64,000 nucleotides of DNA from DASWZN01 sp963841635. GTDB taxonomy: Bacteria; Acidobacteriota; Terriglobia; Bryobacterales; Bryobacteraceae. The notes below the pieces were generated by a model. It was not told the DNA's origin and did no database searches. It saw nothing but the letters and a program-made list of their open reading frames with translations. The stretch is from assembly GCA_963841635.1 (NCBI GenBank), contig CAWJDO010000002.1, positions 1,240,001 through 1,304,000 of the forward strand, written 5' to 3'. The translations under genes and the position numbers were made by a program. The stretch's first letter is position 1. Each line of letters begins with the position of its first letter. Below, piece after piece: positions 23,480-33,193 of this stretch.

Positions 23480-24529
23480 ATGCGGGTACGCGAACTGGCG
23501 GAATGGTTAGGGGCGACCTTCGAGGGCGATGGCGAGAAGGAGCTGGCCGGAGTGGCTCCGATCGAGACCGCGGGCGCGGCCGATCTCTCGTTCCTCGACA
23601 GCCGGAAGGCGGCCAAACAGGCTGAGGTCTCGGCCGCGGGCTGCCTGATCGTACCCTCCGGATTCCCGAACGCGGGCGGTCGCACGTTGATCTACGCGGC
23701 CGAGCCGCGCGCGGCCTTTGTGCGAGCCGTGAGCCGGCTCCATCCCCCGGCGCCGGTCGAACCCGGGATTCACCCCAGCGCCCAGGTTGACCGGACGGCG
23801 GAGATCGGTCCCGATGCCGTCATCGGCCCCAACGCAGTCATCGGCGCGCACGCCAGGATCGGAGCGCGTTGCCGTATCGGCGCCGCCTGCGCCATCGGCA
23901 GCCGCATAACGCTGGGCGAGGATTCGATCCTCTACGCCCACGTCACCCTGTACGACGACGTGGATATCGGGGCGCGCGCCATCCTGCATTCCGGCTGCGT
24001 GATCGGCGCCGACGGGTTCGGCTTCTTCATGGCCGGAGACCACTACGAGAAGTTCCCCCAGATCGGCCGCGTCTCGATCGGGGACGACGTCGAGATCGGC
24101 GCCAATTCCTGCGTGGACCGCGCCGCGCTCGGCGTCACCTGGATCGGCCAGGGCACCAAGCTCGACAACCAGGTGCAGATCGGCCACAATTGCCGCATCG
24201 GCAAGCACGTCGTCATCGCGGCGCAGACCGGCATTTCGGGTGGCGTCGTCATCGAGGACTACGTCATCATCGGCGGGAAGGTGGGCATCGGCGACAAAGT
24301 GCGCGTCGAGACCCACGCGGTGCTCGGCTCGGGCTGCGGAGTGCTCACCTCGAAGATCATTCGCTCCGGCCAGGTGGTCTGGGGCACGCCGGCGCGGCCC
24401 ATCAAGGAATACCTGGAAACGCTCGCCGGGATGAGCCGCCTGCCCGAATTGCGTGCCGAAGTGGCCGAACTGCGACGCCGCCTGACGGAGTTGGAAAGCG
24501 GCGGACCTACGGCGCAAAGTAGCCGTTGA
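23480..24529 (+). CDS. lpxD: UDP-3-O-acylglucosamine N-acyltransferase
   Basis: 349 residues: an N-terminal uridine-binding domain (residues 1-100, LAEWLGATFEGDGEKELAGVAPIETAGAADLSFLDS), then hexapeptide repeats with the catalytic His in QIGHNCRIGKHV and the acyl-chain region GADGFGFF. A C-terminal helix ends in LPELRAEVAELRRRLTELES. It performs the third step of lipid A synthesis, N-acylating UDP-3-O-acyl-glucosamine. The last 23 bases overlap the 3' end of the convergent subtilase gene. The last few codons are copied beyond the second subtilase (29767-29781), marking a duplication boundary. Confidence 0.95.
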   Translation: MRVRELAEWLGATFEGDGEKELAGVAPIETAGAADLSFLDSRKAAKQAEVSAAGCLIVPSGFPNAGGRTLIYAAEPRAAFVRAVSRLHPPAPVEPGIHPSAQVDRTAEIGPDAVIGPNAVIGAHARIGARCRIGAACAIGSRITLGEDSILYAHVTLYDDVDIGARAILHSGCVIGADGFGFFMAGDHYEKFPQIGRVSIGDDVEIGANSCVDRAALGVTWIGQGTKLDNQVQIGHNCRIGKHVVIAAQTGISGGVVIEDYVIIGGKVGIGDKVRVETHAVLGSGCGVLTSKIIRSGQVVWGTPARPIKEYLETLAGMSRLPELRAEVAELRRRLTELESGGPTAQSSR

Positions 24530-27500
24530 TATCCAGAATCACGTGGGTGTGGTTGGTGACGAACACGCTGATGGCGCCGTCCTGACCGGCGGGCACGATG
24601 GCGGCGTTGGCCACCACGGTCCCATCCCACGAGTTCAGAGTTGACACCAGCGGCCGCGCCGATCCGGTGGGCCACGCCGTCAGGTATTGCAGCATGCCGT
24701 CCGGTACCACCGTGACGTTCAGCGAATACGCGGACGCCGTTGCCGGAATCCCGCAACCGCTCGACGGGATCGGGAACGAGCGCGATTCTCCATCTCCCAT
24801 CTTCGGCCCCCCAAGAGGACCCGCGCCGCCGCGCGTGTCGGCCACGCGGCAGGGCGCCACAGGGTGGAAGCTCAGGCCGCCGGTCCCGCCAGGAGCGCCA
24901 AAGTAGCCGTTGGTATCCAGCACCACCTGAGTAGGATCCTGGGCGTAGACCGATATGGAGCCGGCGCTCCCCGCTGGAACAAGCGCCGCATTGGCCACCA
25001 CTTTGCCGGTCCAGGAATTGAGCGTGGACACGTTGGGCTGCGTCTGTCCCGTGGGCCAGGTCTTCAGATAACCGAGGTAGCCGGCGGGAACCACGGTCAC
25101 GTTCATCGAGTAGGCGCTGGCGGTCGCGGGAAGTCCGCAGGAGGACGAGGGAACCGGGAAGTCCCGGCTCCGGGCGCCGGTCAGGGATGGCGCTCCGAAG
25201 GGGCCCGCGGCGCCGCGCGTGTCGGCCACGCGGCAAGGACTGACCGGGTAGAACGCATAGGTACCAGGCGAGTCGAAGTATCCATTGATGTCCAGAATGA
25301 CGTCGGTGGGATTGGTGACATACACGCTGACCGCGCCGTTGAAACCCGCGGGCACGATGGCGGCGTTGGCCACCACGATTCCGCCGAAGGAGTTCAACGT
25401 GGAGACCAGCGGCTTATTCTGTCCGGTAGGCCACAAGGTGAGGAAGGACAGCGGCCCCTGCGGCACCACGGTGACGTTCAGCGAATACGCCTGGGCGGTG
25501 GAGGGGATCCCGCAGCCGCTCTGGGGAATGGCGAAGGAGCGCGTCTCCGCGGTTCCCATCGCTCCAGCGCCGCCGCGCGTGTCTGCGACGCGGCAAGGTG
25601 TGACCGGTACGAAGCGAAGGCCGCCGGCGGATGGACCGTTCTGCTGGACGTTGAAGGACAGCCCGGCGATGGTGACCGTCGCGGAGCGAGTGCCGCCCGC
25701 GTTCGGAGCGACGGTATAGTTCACAGTGCCGCCGCCGACGGCGGAGGAGGGCTCGGAGAGGGTCACCCAATCGACCGAGCTGGAAGCGACCCAGGGGCAA
25801 CTCGGGCCGGCCGTGACAGCGATGGAGCCGGAGGCGCCGGCGGCGAGCACGGTATTGCCACCCGGGCCGAGGGCGTAGTTGCAGGCGCCATCGGCCTGAG
25901 TGACGGCGATGGCGGTGCCGGCGATCATCATCGTTCCCGAGCGGAGCGCGCCAGGATTGGAGGCAACCGAGACATTCACGGTCCCGGAGCCGCTTCCGAA
26001 CCCCCGGCCAACAACCCATGCCGGATAGCCAGCGGTCCACCTGCATGCGGGCGTGGTCTGAATCGAGATTGAAACACTACCTCCGCCACTTCCCAAGGCA
26101 ACTTCGGCCGGGGTCACGCGGTATTGGCAGGTCAGATCCACCGGCACCAGAACGCGCACAAGGTCGCCCGCTATATAGATCTCGCCGGTGCTGGCGACGG
26201 AAAGGTCACCCGCCCCGACCTCGGTCGAGGTGGCGGGCCCTCCGTCACCGGAACCGGCGGTCAGGACGCCGCCGGCCACCGTGGTGATGATGCCTCTCGG
26301 ATCCACCCTGAGTATCCTGCTGTTACCATATGGCTCCGGTATGTAGAAACTCCCGTCCGCGGCTGCCGCCACGCTGACAGGCCACTCCAGACTGGCGCTG
26401 GTGGCCGGGCCGCCCTCACCGTCGTAGCCGTCCCAGCCGCCGCCGCCACCGGCCACGGTGGTGATGGTGCCATCCGGTGTCACCTTGCGGATCAGGCCGT
26501 TGCCAGTGTCCGCTATGAGAAGGCTGCCGGTAGCGTCCACAGCGACGCCTGCCGGCTGATAGAGCTGGGCACTGGTAGCCGGGCCTCCATCCCCTGCGTG
26601 GCCCGGCTGGCCGTTTCCCGCGACCGTGGAGATCGTGCCGCCAGCCGTCACCTTCCGGACCACGTGGTTGCCGGCGTCCGCGACGAAAATATCACCCGCG
26701 GTGTCAAGGGCCACGGCGGATGGCAGGTTGAGCTGGGCGTTGACGGCTGGACCTCCGTCGCCCGAGTAGCCGGGATCTTTGTTCCCGGCGACAGTGGTGA
26801 CGACGCCGGCCGGGGTGACCTTGAGCACCCGGTTCGTGTCGGAGACATATAGGTTGCCGGCGGCATCGACCGCCAGGCGACCGGGACACTCGAAGGGGCT
26901 GAGCGGAGTCTTGGGGTAAAGGCCGCAGGCAGTGGCCCCGGGGTCCCCCAAAGTAGTCATGGCCCCGTCGGGAGCGACCACACGGATCCACGCGTTCCCC
27001 GCGTCGCCGATGTAGAACCTGCCGCCGGCGCCCGCCGCCACCCCTCCGACCATGTGCAGCGCAACACTTGTCGCCGGGCTCCCGTCGCTCCATCGCACTT
27101 GACTCTGCGGGTTGCCCGCCACCGTGGCGATCCAGTACTGGCGCTGGCCAGGGCTCGCGCTCGGCGTTGTGAACGACCACAAGACGGAGGAGACGGAGCT
27201 GCTCGCGTTCTTTGCGACGACACGCCAGTAATACAGGGCCCCCGGAGCGATTGTGCTCGCTGAGTAGCTGGTGGCGGCGATATTGGTCACCAACGGAGGC
27301 GTTGGACTGGGGCCTAAGTAGACGTCGTAGGAGGTCGCGCCGCTCGATGCATTCCAAACCAGCGTTGGCGTCGCGGAAACCCCCGCGGCGCCGTTAGGCG
27401 GCGAAACCAGCACTGGCGGCAGCAAGGCCGAGTGGACCGCGGCGGTCGCTGTAGCTGCCGTGCTCGAGCTCACGAAGAAGGCCTGTGTGCTGTTGACGTT

Positions 27501-29588
27501 CCACTGGATCGAATAAGCGCCGGCCGCGGCCGGGGCCGTCAGGTGGAAGGTGGCCGAGGAGGAAGCCCCCGGTTGTATCGTGCCGAGGTCGGTTGTTCCC
27601 CAAGGAATGAAATCGTTGAGGACGAACCCGGTGGGAATGCCGAGCCGTCCGCTTACTCCGACTGCCGCAAGATCGCCGTCATTGATCACGTCGCAGGTCA
27701 GGGTGAACTGCGACCCGGATTCGATCGGCGACGGCAGGCTGCAAACGGACCGGAGGCGTGGGCCGAAAACGGGAGTGAAAGGGACGTTGAATGCGACCGC
27801 GTAAGGTTCCGAACTCACGCCCGCCATCGGCGAACTCGTCATGACGACGGCCACAACGAAGTCCCCGGTGAAGGACCGGATTATCCTCAGTGCGTTGTCT
27901 GGGCCGGTGGCGCCAATCGGTCCTCCATTGCCGTCGCTCGCGGAGAAGACAGCCAGGTTGACCGCGTTGAGGTAGGACGTGCCGCCGATGACGTGACGGT
28001 TCCAGGCGAGCGTGGCACGAAAGTCCCCCGTCAAATGGACTCTGTATAGCTGCGGGACGCTGTTCGCGGTCAGGGTGCCGGTGAGGTAGTTGAGTTGGCT
28101 CGCAGTCTGGGTGAGGTCCGCGGTCCGCGGGGAATAATAGTCCGCCTGATCGCTGCCGTTGATCAGGAGGGCCTTGGCAGCCAGAGGATCGGAGACGCCC
28201 GCGCTCCCTAGGAGGGCGACGGCGCCGGCGATGTGGGGCGCCGCTGCACTCGTCGATGTCACGCTCGCGAAATCATCCGCGGTCCCCGGCGTGGCATCCC
28301 AGTTATAGGCGGCCGAAAAAACGTTGTTGCCAGGCGCCAGTAAATCGGGCTTCTGTCTACCAGTCTCGCTGGGCCCAGCCGTGCCCTTACAGCTATCGGG
28401 GTCGTTCCAGTTCCCGACCGTGATCCCGTTGTACGCATTCCCCGGAGTGTTGACGGTCAGATCGCCGGGATTCGGCATACCAATGATGAAATGGTTGCAG
28501 TAGCCTGCGGCAATCGTGATGGTCAGCCCGTAATTGTCGATGTACTGATCGATCGCCTGTGCGAACGGATCGTCATCGGTGCGGCCCGGATTGCCGTAGC
28601 TGTAGTTGAAGATCTTCACCGGGGTGTTCCGGACCGCCCAGTCGAGCGCCGCCAGAACGTCGCGCGAATCCGATTGGGAGATCATGGAGTTGCAGGCTAC
28701 GGAGTACTGGTAGGCGACCTTGAGGTTGTAGATCGTGCCGAGTCCCTTGGCCACGCCCCGGTAGTTCGTCCAACCGGGGGAGCCACGGCTCGCTACGACG
28801 CCCGCGACGTACGTTCCGTGCCCGTGCTGGTCCTCAGCCGAGTTGGAGTGGTCTCCGAAGCAGGAATTGGCGGCGGCGTTGGCCAGAAACACGTGGTTGA
28901 CGAACGTGACCCCCGCGAAGGCCGGATGGTTCGTTCTGATCCCGCTGTCCAGGATGCCGACCGATTCCCCTTGCCCGGTGTAACCTGCGTTCCAGAAGGC
29001 CGGCGCTCCCAAGGCCGGCACGCTGCCGGCGAGTTGGGCGGCATAGGTTTCGACTGCGAACACCCGCGCGATTTCCGAGTCCGCCTCCAGGTCAGCGATC
29101 GCGGAGGCCGGGATCTCGGCCGCCAGCATGTTGATCCCCAGGTACCGCGAGATGCGTGCCGCGCCCAGGCCGCGCAGCCGGGCTTCGAGCGCATCCTGCT
29201 GCGGCCCGACGGCTTGTTCGATATCCTGAAACGCCTGCTGGCGGGTCCGCAGGACCACCGAATCCAGGGCCTCCCTGGCCTGCCGCAACTCTTCAACGTT
29301 GGAGAGCGCCGGCTCGGCCGCCTGGCGGTATCGAGACTCCGCAACCTGCCGGTACAATGCGTTCGCTGCCCTGGCCCGCGCGAAGATCTCGGCCTGCGGC
29401 TGGTGCTCCAGAACGACAAAGACCGGAATCGCAGGCTCGGTTTGCGCCCGCTCCCGAACGCGGGGGTCGATCCTAGGGCTGACAACCACGCTGCCCGTGG
29501 TTCGTGTCTGCCCGAGCGCAGGCGGCGCGGCAGCACTAGCGGCGAGAAACACCGCAAATACAGAGATTATTGGTGAAGGGTTTAACAC
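24507..29588 (-). CDS. Large secreted subtilase with NHL, BACON and triple C-terminal CRVADTR modules
   Basis: 1693 residues from a GTG with GGAG upstream; signal peptide to about residue 26 (APPALG). An inhibitor-like region precedes an S8 domain with catalytic Asp (SVGILDSGIRTNH), His (HGHGTYVAGVVAS) and Ser (STSAAAPHIAG). The oxyanion-hole Asn of AAGN is replaced: the text reads IAAGYCNH. FN3-like and several NHL repeats (FVADAGNHVVRKVT) follow, then BACON-like domains (SCPWVASSSVDWVTL) and three CRVADTR modules of about 130 residues ending GYFAP. It is probably exported and surface-associated. It is the first of a tandem pair; the second copy is IS-disrupted. Confidence 0.85.
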   Translation of the reverse strand: MLNPSPIISVFAVFLAASAAAPPALGQTRTTGSVVVSPRIDPRVRERAQTEPAIPVFVVLEHQPQAEIFARARAANALYRQVAESRYRQAAEPALSNVEELRQAREALDSVVLRTRQQAFQDIEQAVGPQQDALEARLRGLGAARISRYLGINMLAAEIPASAIADLEADSEIARVFAVETYAAQLAGSVPALGAPAFWNAGYTGQGESVGILDSGIRTNHPAFAGVTFVNHVFLANAAANSCFGDHSNSAEDQHGHGTYVAGVVASRGSPGWTNYRGVAKGLGTIYNLKVAYQYSVACNSMISQSDSRDVLAALDWAVRNTPVKIFNYSYGNPGRTDDDPFAQAIDQYIDNYGLTITIAAGYCNHFIIGMPNPGDLTVNTPGNAYNGITVGNWNDPDSCKGTAGPSETGRQKPDLLAPGNNVFSAAYNWDATPGTADDFASVTSTSAAAPHIAGAVALLGSAGVSDPLAAKALLINGSDQADYYSPRTADLTQTASQLNYLTGTLTANSVPQLYRVHLTGDFRATLAWNRHVIGGTSYLNAVNLAVFSASDGNGGPIGATGPDNALRIIRSFTGDFVVAVVMTSSPMAGVSSEPYAVAFNVPFTPVFGPRLRSVCSLPSPIESGSQFTLTCDVINDGDLAAVGVSGRLGIPTGFVLNDFIPWGTTDLGTIQPGASSSATFHLTAPAAAGAYSIQWNVNSTQAFFVSSSTAATATAAVHSALLPPVLVSPPNGAAGVSATPTLVWNASSGATSYDVYLGPSPTPPLVTNIAATSYSASTIAPGALYYWRVVAKNASSSVSSVLWSFTTPSASPGQRQYWIATVAGNPQSQVRWSDGSPATSVALHMVGGVAAGAGGRFYIGDAGNAWIRVVAPDGAMTTLGDPGATACGLYPKTPLSPFECPGRLAVDAAGNLYVSDTNRVLKVTPAGVVTTVAGNKDPGYSGDGGPAVNAQLNLPSAVALDTAGDIFVADAGNHVVRKVTAGGTISTVAGNGQPGHAGDGGPATSAQLYQPAGVAVDATGSLLIADTGNGLIRKVTPDGTITTVAGGGGGWDGYDGEGGPATSASLEWPVSVAAAADGSFYIPEPYGNSRILRVDPRGIITTVAGGVLTAGSGDGGPATSTEVGAGDLSVASTGEIYIAGDLVRVLVPVDLTCQYRVTPAEVALGSGGGSVSISIQTTPACRWTAGYPAWVVGRGFGSGSGTVNVSVASNPGALRSGTMMIAGTAIAVTQADGACNYALGPGGNTVLAAGASGSIAVTAGPSCPWVASSSVDWVTLSEPSSAVGGGTVNYTVAPNAGGTRSATVTIAGLSFNVQQNGPSAGGLRFVPVTPCRVADTRGGAGAMGTAETRSFAIPQSGCGIPSTAQAYSLNVTVVPQGPLSFLTLWPTGQNKPLVSTLNSFGGIVVANAAIVPAGFNGAVSVYVTNPTDVILDINGYFDSPGTYAFYPVSPCRVADTRGAAGPFGAPSLTGARSRDFPVPSSSCGLPATASAYSMNVTVVPAGYLGYLKTWPTGQTQPNVSTLNSWTGKVVANAALVPAGSAGSISVYAQDPTQVVLDTNGYFGAPGGTGGLSFHPVAPCRVADTRGGAGPLGGPKMGDGESRSFPIPSSGCGIPATASAYSLNVTVVPDGMLQYLTAWPTGSARPLVSTLNSWDGTVVANAAIVPAGQDGAISVFVTNHTHVILDINGYFAP

Positions 29589-29781
29589 GAAAAGCTCCGA
29601 GCAGGATCAGCAGGCATTATCCACCGATTCGCGTCCGAAAGGGGGATTTTACAGCACATGCGCCGCTAAAGCAAACCAGCCGGATGACCAGTGATGACCA
29701 GTGGCCGGATAACCGGGCGAATATCGAGCCGGATAAGGTCATCGCTCATCAGGCTGCGGCACGCACTGGAAAGCGGCGGCC
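29589..29781. other. Spacer between the two subtilase genes, with a copied lpxD tail
   Basis: No gene. Bases 29767-29781 (TGGAAAGCGGCGGCC) repeat the last codons of lpxD (24492-24506), 14 of 15 identical, and run directly into the duplicated subtilase 3' end. A short direct repeat, TGATGACCAG, occurs near 29690-29702. The upstream part should hold the promoter of the first subtilase; no clear -35/-10 pair was identified. Confidence 0.55.
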
Positions 29782-31173
29782 CTACGGCGCAAAGTAGCCG
29801 TTGATATCCAGAATCACGTGCGTGCGGTTGGTGACGAACACGCTGATGGCGCCGCCGTCCCCCGCGGGCACGATGGCCGCGTTGGCCACCACCGCCCCAT
29901 CCCACGAGTTCAGAGTGGAGACCAGGGGCTGCGTCGATCCGGTGGGCCACGCCGTCAGGTATTGCAGCATGCCGTCCGGCACCACCGTGCTGTTCAGCGA
30001 GTAGGCCGCCGCCGTCGCCGGAATCCCGCAGCCGCTCGAGGGGATCGGGAATGAGCGCGCCGCCGAGGCTTCCATCTCCGGCCCTCCAAAGGGACCCTGG
30101 CCGCCGCGCGTATCCGCGATCCGGCACGGCGCCACGGGGTGGAAGCTCAAGGAACCGCTGGCGCCCGGAACGCCAAAGTAGCCGTTCATATCCAGCACCA
30201 CCTGAGTAGGATCCTCGGCATACAGCGAGATGGCCCCGCCATTCCCCGCCGGGACCAAAGCCGCGTTGGCCACCACTTTGCCAGTCCAGGAGTTCAGCGT
30301 GGAGACGTTGGGCTGCGCCTGCCCTGTGGGCCAGGTCTTCAGGTAGCCCAGGTAGCCCGCCGGAACCACCGTGACGTTCATCGAGTAGGCGCCGGCGGTG
30401 GCCGGAAGGCCGCAGGAGCTGGAAGGAACCGCGAAGTCCCGGCTCTGGGCGCCGGTCAGGGCCGGCCCGCCGAAAGGCCCCGCCGGATAGCGCGTATCGG
30501 CCACACGGCAAGGCCGGACCGGATAGAACGCATAAGTGCCGGCCGAATCGAAATACCCGTCGATGTCCAGGATCACGTCGGTGGGGTCGGTGACGAAGAC
30601 GCTGACTGCGCCATCGACACCGGCGGGCACGATGGCGGCGTTAGCGACCACGATTCCGCCAAACGAGTTCAACGTAGAGACGACCGGCTTATCCTGTCCC
30701 GTAGGCCAGAGGGTGAGGTAGGATAGCGCTCCCCGCGGCACGACGGTCACGTTCAGCGAATAGGCCTGGGCGGTAGAGGGGACGCCGCAGCGGCTCTGCG
30801 GAATGGCGAAGGATCGCGCCTCCGCGGCCGCCATCGCCCCGCCGCTGCCGCGCGTGTCGGCGACGCGACAGGGTGCGACGGGGACGAAGCGCAGGCCGGT
30901 GGTCGAGGCGCCGAACTGCTGCACCTGGAAGGAGAGGTCCGCGATACGGAGCGTCGCGGCGCGCGCGCCGCCATCGTTGGGCGCCACGGTGTAGCCGACG
31001 CTTCCGTTGCCCACGCCGGAGGCCGGTGAGGCCAGAGTCAGCCAGCCGGGCGAGTCAGAGACGGCCCAAGGGCAATTCGGGCCGGCGGTCACGTGGAATG
31101 TTCCGGCACCCCCGTTCGCCGGCACAGTCGCGCTGCCGGGGTCGAAAGCGTACGTGCACACGCCCTCCCCTAG
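29782..31173 (-). pseudogene. 3' part of the IS-split second subtilase (BACON + three CRVADTR modules)
   Basis: About 460 residues that resume the subtilase sequence directly after the insertion: GEGVCTYAFDPGSATVPANGG, a BACON-like domain (NCPWAVSDSPGWLTL) and the three CRVADTR modules, ending GYFAP like the paralogue. An ORF begins at a GTG at 31206 inside the element, but it would make a protein with no signal peptide. Joining this part to 33194-36797 at the CTAR target site restores a frame with no gap compared with the paralogue (VMLGEGVC against VTQADGAC). It is a recent break, with the modules otherwise intact. Confidence 0.85.
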
Positions 31174-33193
31174 CCCGACTTTCGCAGTTGGGGGCCCGAG
31201 CGACACCTAAGCCATTAAGAATCAGTGCAGGCGATCAAAAGGTCTTCACCACAAACCCGGGCTATCGACCAGCCTCGGCGACCGCTCGGAGGGCGGGTTC
31301 CGCGGTGATCCGCGGAGGTGGTTGCGCGGGCAGCTCGAGCTTGAGCTTGTCGAGGACCAACTGGGCATCTCTCTCCGGCTGCGTGTAGCGGGGGAGAATC
31401 AGCCAGCGTCCGTCGACGGTGGGAATGTACACGTCGATCATCTGAATGTTCGCCAGCGCGCCCATCACGGCCGCTGGCGTCAGCCCCGGCGCGTGAATCA
31501 TGAGCCGGTTCTTCAACGTCACTTGAAGACAGTAGGCCAGGAAGGCGACCAAGATGTGAGCGTCGGCGCGATGCTCCAGTTGATGCCGGATGGGCCGAAT
31601 CCCGAGCTCGCTTTTCAGGCTTCGAAAAACGGATTCGATCTGGGTCAGTTGCACGTAGCGCGACCACAACACCGTGGGGTCGCCGCCGGCCAGGTTGGAG
31701 CGCAGTAAGTAGTGTCCGTCGCGCAACTCCGCCTCTTTGAGCTTGACCTTGTCCACGTGGAATCGAAAGGTCTCCCGCGTCACCGGCTGCCGGGACTCCG
31801 GCAGTTGGATCTTCACGAAGCCGAAGGCGCGGCCCGCCTCGGTCTTGGCGGCGCCGATCCGCAGCAACAACTGATCGCGCGCCGGCAGGCTGCGCCGCAT
31901 GGCGCGAAGTTTTCGCAGCAGCCGCGCCAGCCTCTTGCGCCGCATGGCGACCTCTTTGGCCTGGCGGCCCTCGCTCTTGGCCAGCACGTAAAGCTCGCCG
32001 TCCTGCTCGAACAGTTTCACCTCGACCGAGTCGCGAACCTTCTGCCAGGGCAAATCCAGCCACTTCTTCTCGTGCTGCTTGATCTTGCTCTTGGACGTTC
32101 CCACCAGGTAGTAGACCGTGCGCGCCGGGTCGCGCATCTCGGCCAGAATCGCCTCGGTCGGGATGCCCCGGTCCATGACCCACATCCGCTTCGCCTTCCC
32201 GTAGGTCTTCTCGATTTTGTCGAGGAACCCTCGCAGTGTGGTGCAGTCGGTGGTGTTGCCGTCCATCACTTCGTAGGCCAGTGGGAAGCCGTCGGTGGTC
32301 ACCACCAGCGCCACCACTACCTGCAAGCAATCCGGCCGGCCGTCGCGGCTGTAGCCGCGCTTAGCCTTGGGGTTCTCTTCCATGGCGCCTTCGAAATACG
32401 TGCTCGTCAAATCGTAGAGCAGCACTTCGAAGTCGGCTTGAAACAGGTCCGCCCACTTTTGTCTCAACCACACGAACAGATCCTGCTTGTGCTCCAGCAC
32501 CCGGTCCAGACAACGATACAGCCGGTCCTTTTCGGCGGCCGCATAGTCGACGTTCAGTAACTCGTCCATGGCGGTGGAAAGAAACCACTGCCGATGCACA
32601 CGCCACTCGCTGGCCGGATCGAGCAGATGGTTCACCACCAGCAGTTCCAGCACCTTCTCCCATCTCACGGCCTCGCGGCCGTCCGGCAAGCGCCGCTGCC
32701 AAAACTCGTCGAGTCCCAGTTGACGCCAGATTTCGCAAGCCAGCCAGCAGTTGCCGAACAGGCGCGGCCGCCGCAGTTCCAGTCCGCTCAGCCTCACCTG
32801 CAGGCTGTCGACGGCATCTTCGGGAATCTCGCGATCGTCGGGGAACAGGCTGAGGTTGCGAGAACGCTGCTGCTGCTCGTCGAAGACCTCGAGGGTCTTG
32901 CGCCAGGCGGCTTGCTGAGAGTCGTTCACTTCACCCAGGTAGAGGACCGTGCGTTGCGCCGTCTTGCCCGAAGACAGTCGCCGGTTTTCCACCACGCTAA
33001 AGTAGCGGTGATCCTTGCCGTCCTTCCTGCGGTTGGTGCGGCGCAAGAACATGGAAGCAGCAGAATGCCAGAAAAAGGTCCGAAGTGGAAGAGGGTAGGT
33101 CTTCACCACAGCGGTTTTGAGATTCTCGGATTGCAGGCAAAAGGCTTAGGGCCGGCTGAACCGGAAAAACGGGCCTGAACTGCGAAAGTCGGG
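31174..33193 (-). mobile_element. IS1634-family insertion sequence inside a subtilase gene
   Basis: About 2020 bases bounded by a perfect 16-bp terminal inverted repeat, CCCGACTTTCGCAGTT at 31174-31189 and its complement at 33178-33193. It encodes one IS4-superfamily (IS1634) transposase. Target-site bases on the two flanks, on the minus strand, are CTAA before and CTAG after, a four-base duplication with one difference or a three-base CTA. Removing the element and one target copy restores the subtilase reading frame. A direct repeat, GGTCTTCACCACA, is present near each inside edge. Confidence 0.88.
31262..33052 (-). CDS. IS1634-family transposase
   Basis: 597 residues from the ATG giving MFLRRTNRRKDGKDHRYFSV, the standard IS1634 opening with SVVENRR and QRTVLYLGEVND. 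Family catalytic DDE residues are visible in LLYDLTSTYFEG, MWVMDRGIPTE and QLTQIESVFRSLKSELGIRPI. An extended start at 33109 would add 19 residues with no family match. The frame is intact from start to stop, with no internal stop, so the element may still be active or was so until recently. It lies on the same strand as the gene it interrupts. Confidence 0.92.
   Translation of the reverse strand: MFLRRTNRRKDGKDHRYFSVVENRRLSSGKTAQRTVLYLGEVNDSQQAAWRKTLEVFDEQQQRSRNLSLFPDDREIPEDAVDSLQVRLSGLELRRPRLFGNCWLACEIWRQLGLDEFWQRRLPDGREAVRWEKVLELLVVNHLLDPASEWRVHRQWFLSTAMDELLNVDYAAAEKDRLYRCLDRVLEHKQDLFVWLRQKWADLFQADFEVLLYDLTSTYFEGAMEENPKAKRGYSRDGRPDCLQVVVALVVTTDGFPLAYEVMDGNTTDCTTLRGFLDKIEKTYGKAKRMWVMDRGIPTEAILAEMRDPARTVYYLVGTSKSKIKQHEKKWLDLPWQKVRDSVEVKLFEQDGELYVLAKSEGRQAKEVAMRRKRLARLLRKLRAMRRSLPARDQLLLRIGAAKTEAGRAFGFVKIQLPESRQPVTRETFRFHVDKVKLKEAELRDGHYLLRSNLAGGDPTVLWSRYVQLTQIESVFRSLKSELGIRPIRHQLEHRADAHILVAFLAYCLQVTLKNRLMIHAPGLTPAAVMGALANIQMIDVYIPTVDGRWLILPRYTQPERDAQLVLDKLKLELPAQPPPRITAEPALRAVAEAGR

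Noticed and set aside
31262..33109. Longer transposase start at 33109
   Set aside because: The extra 19 residues are unlike IS1634 transposases, which begin MFLRR-like.
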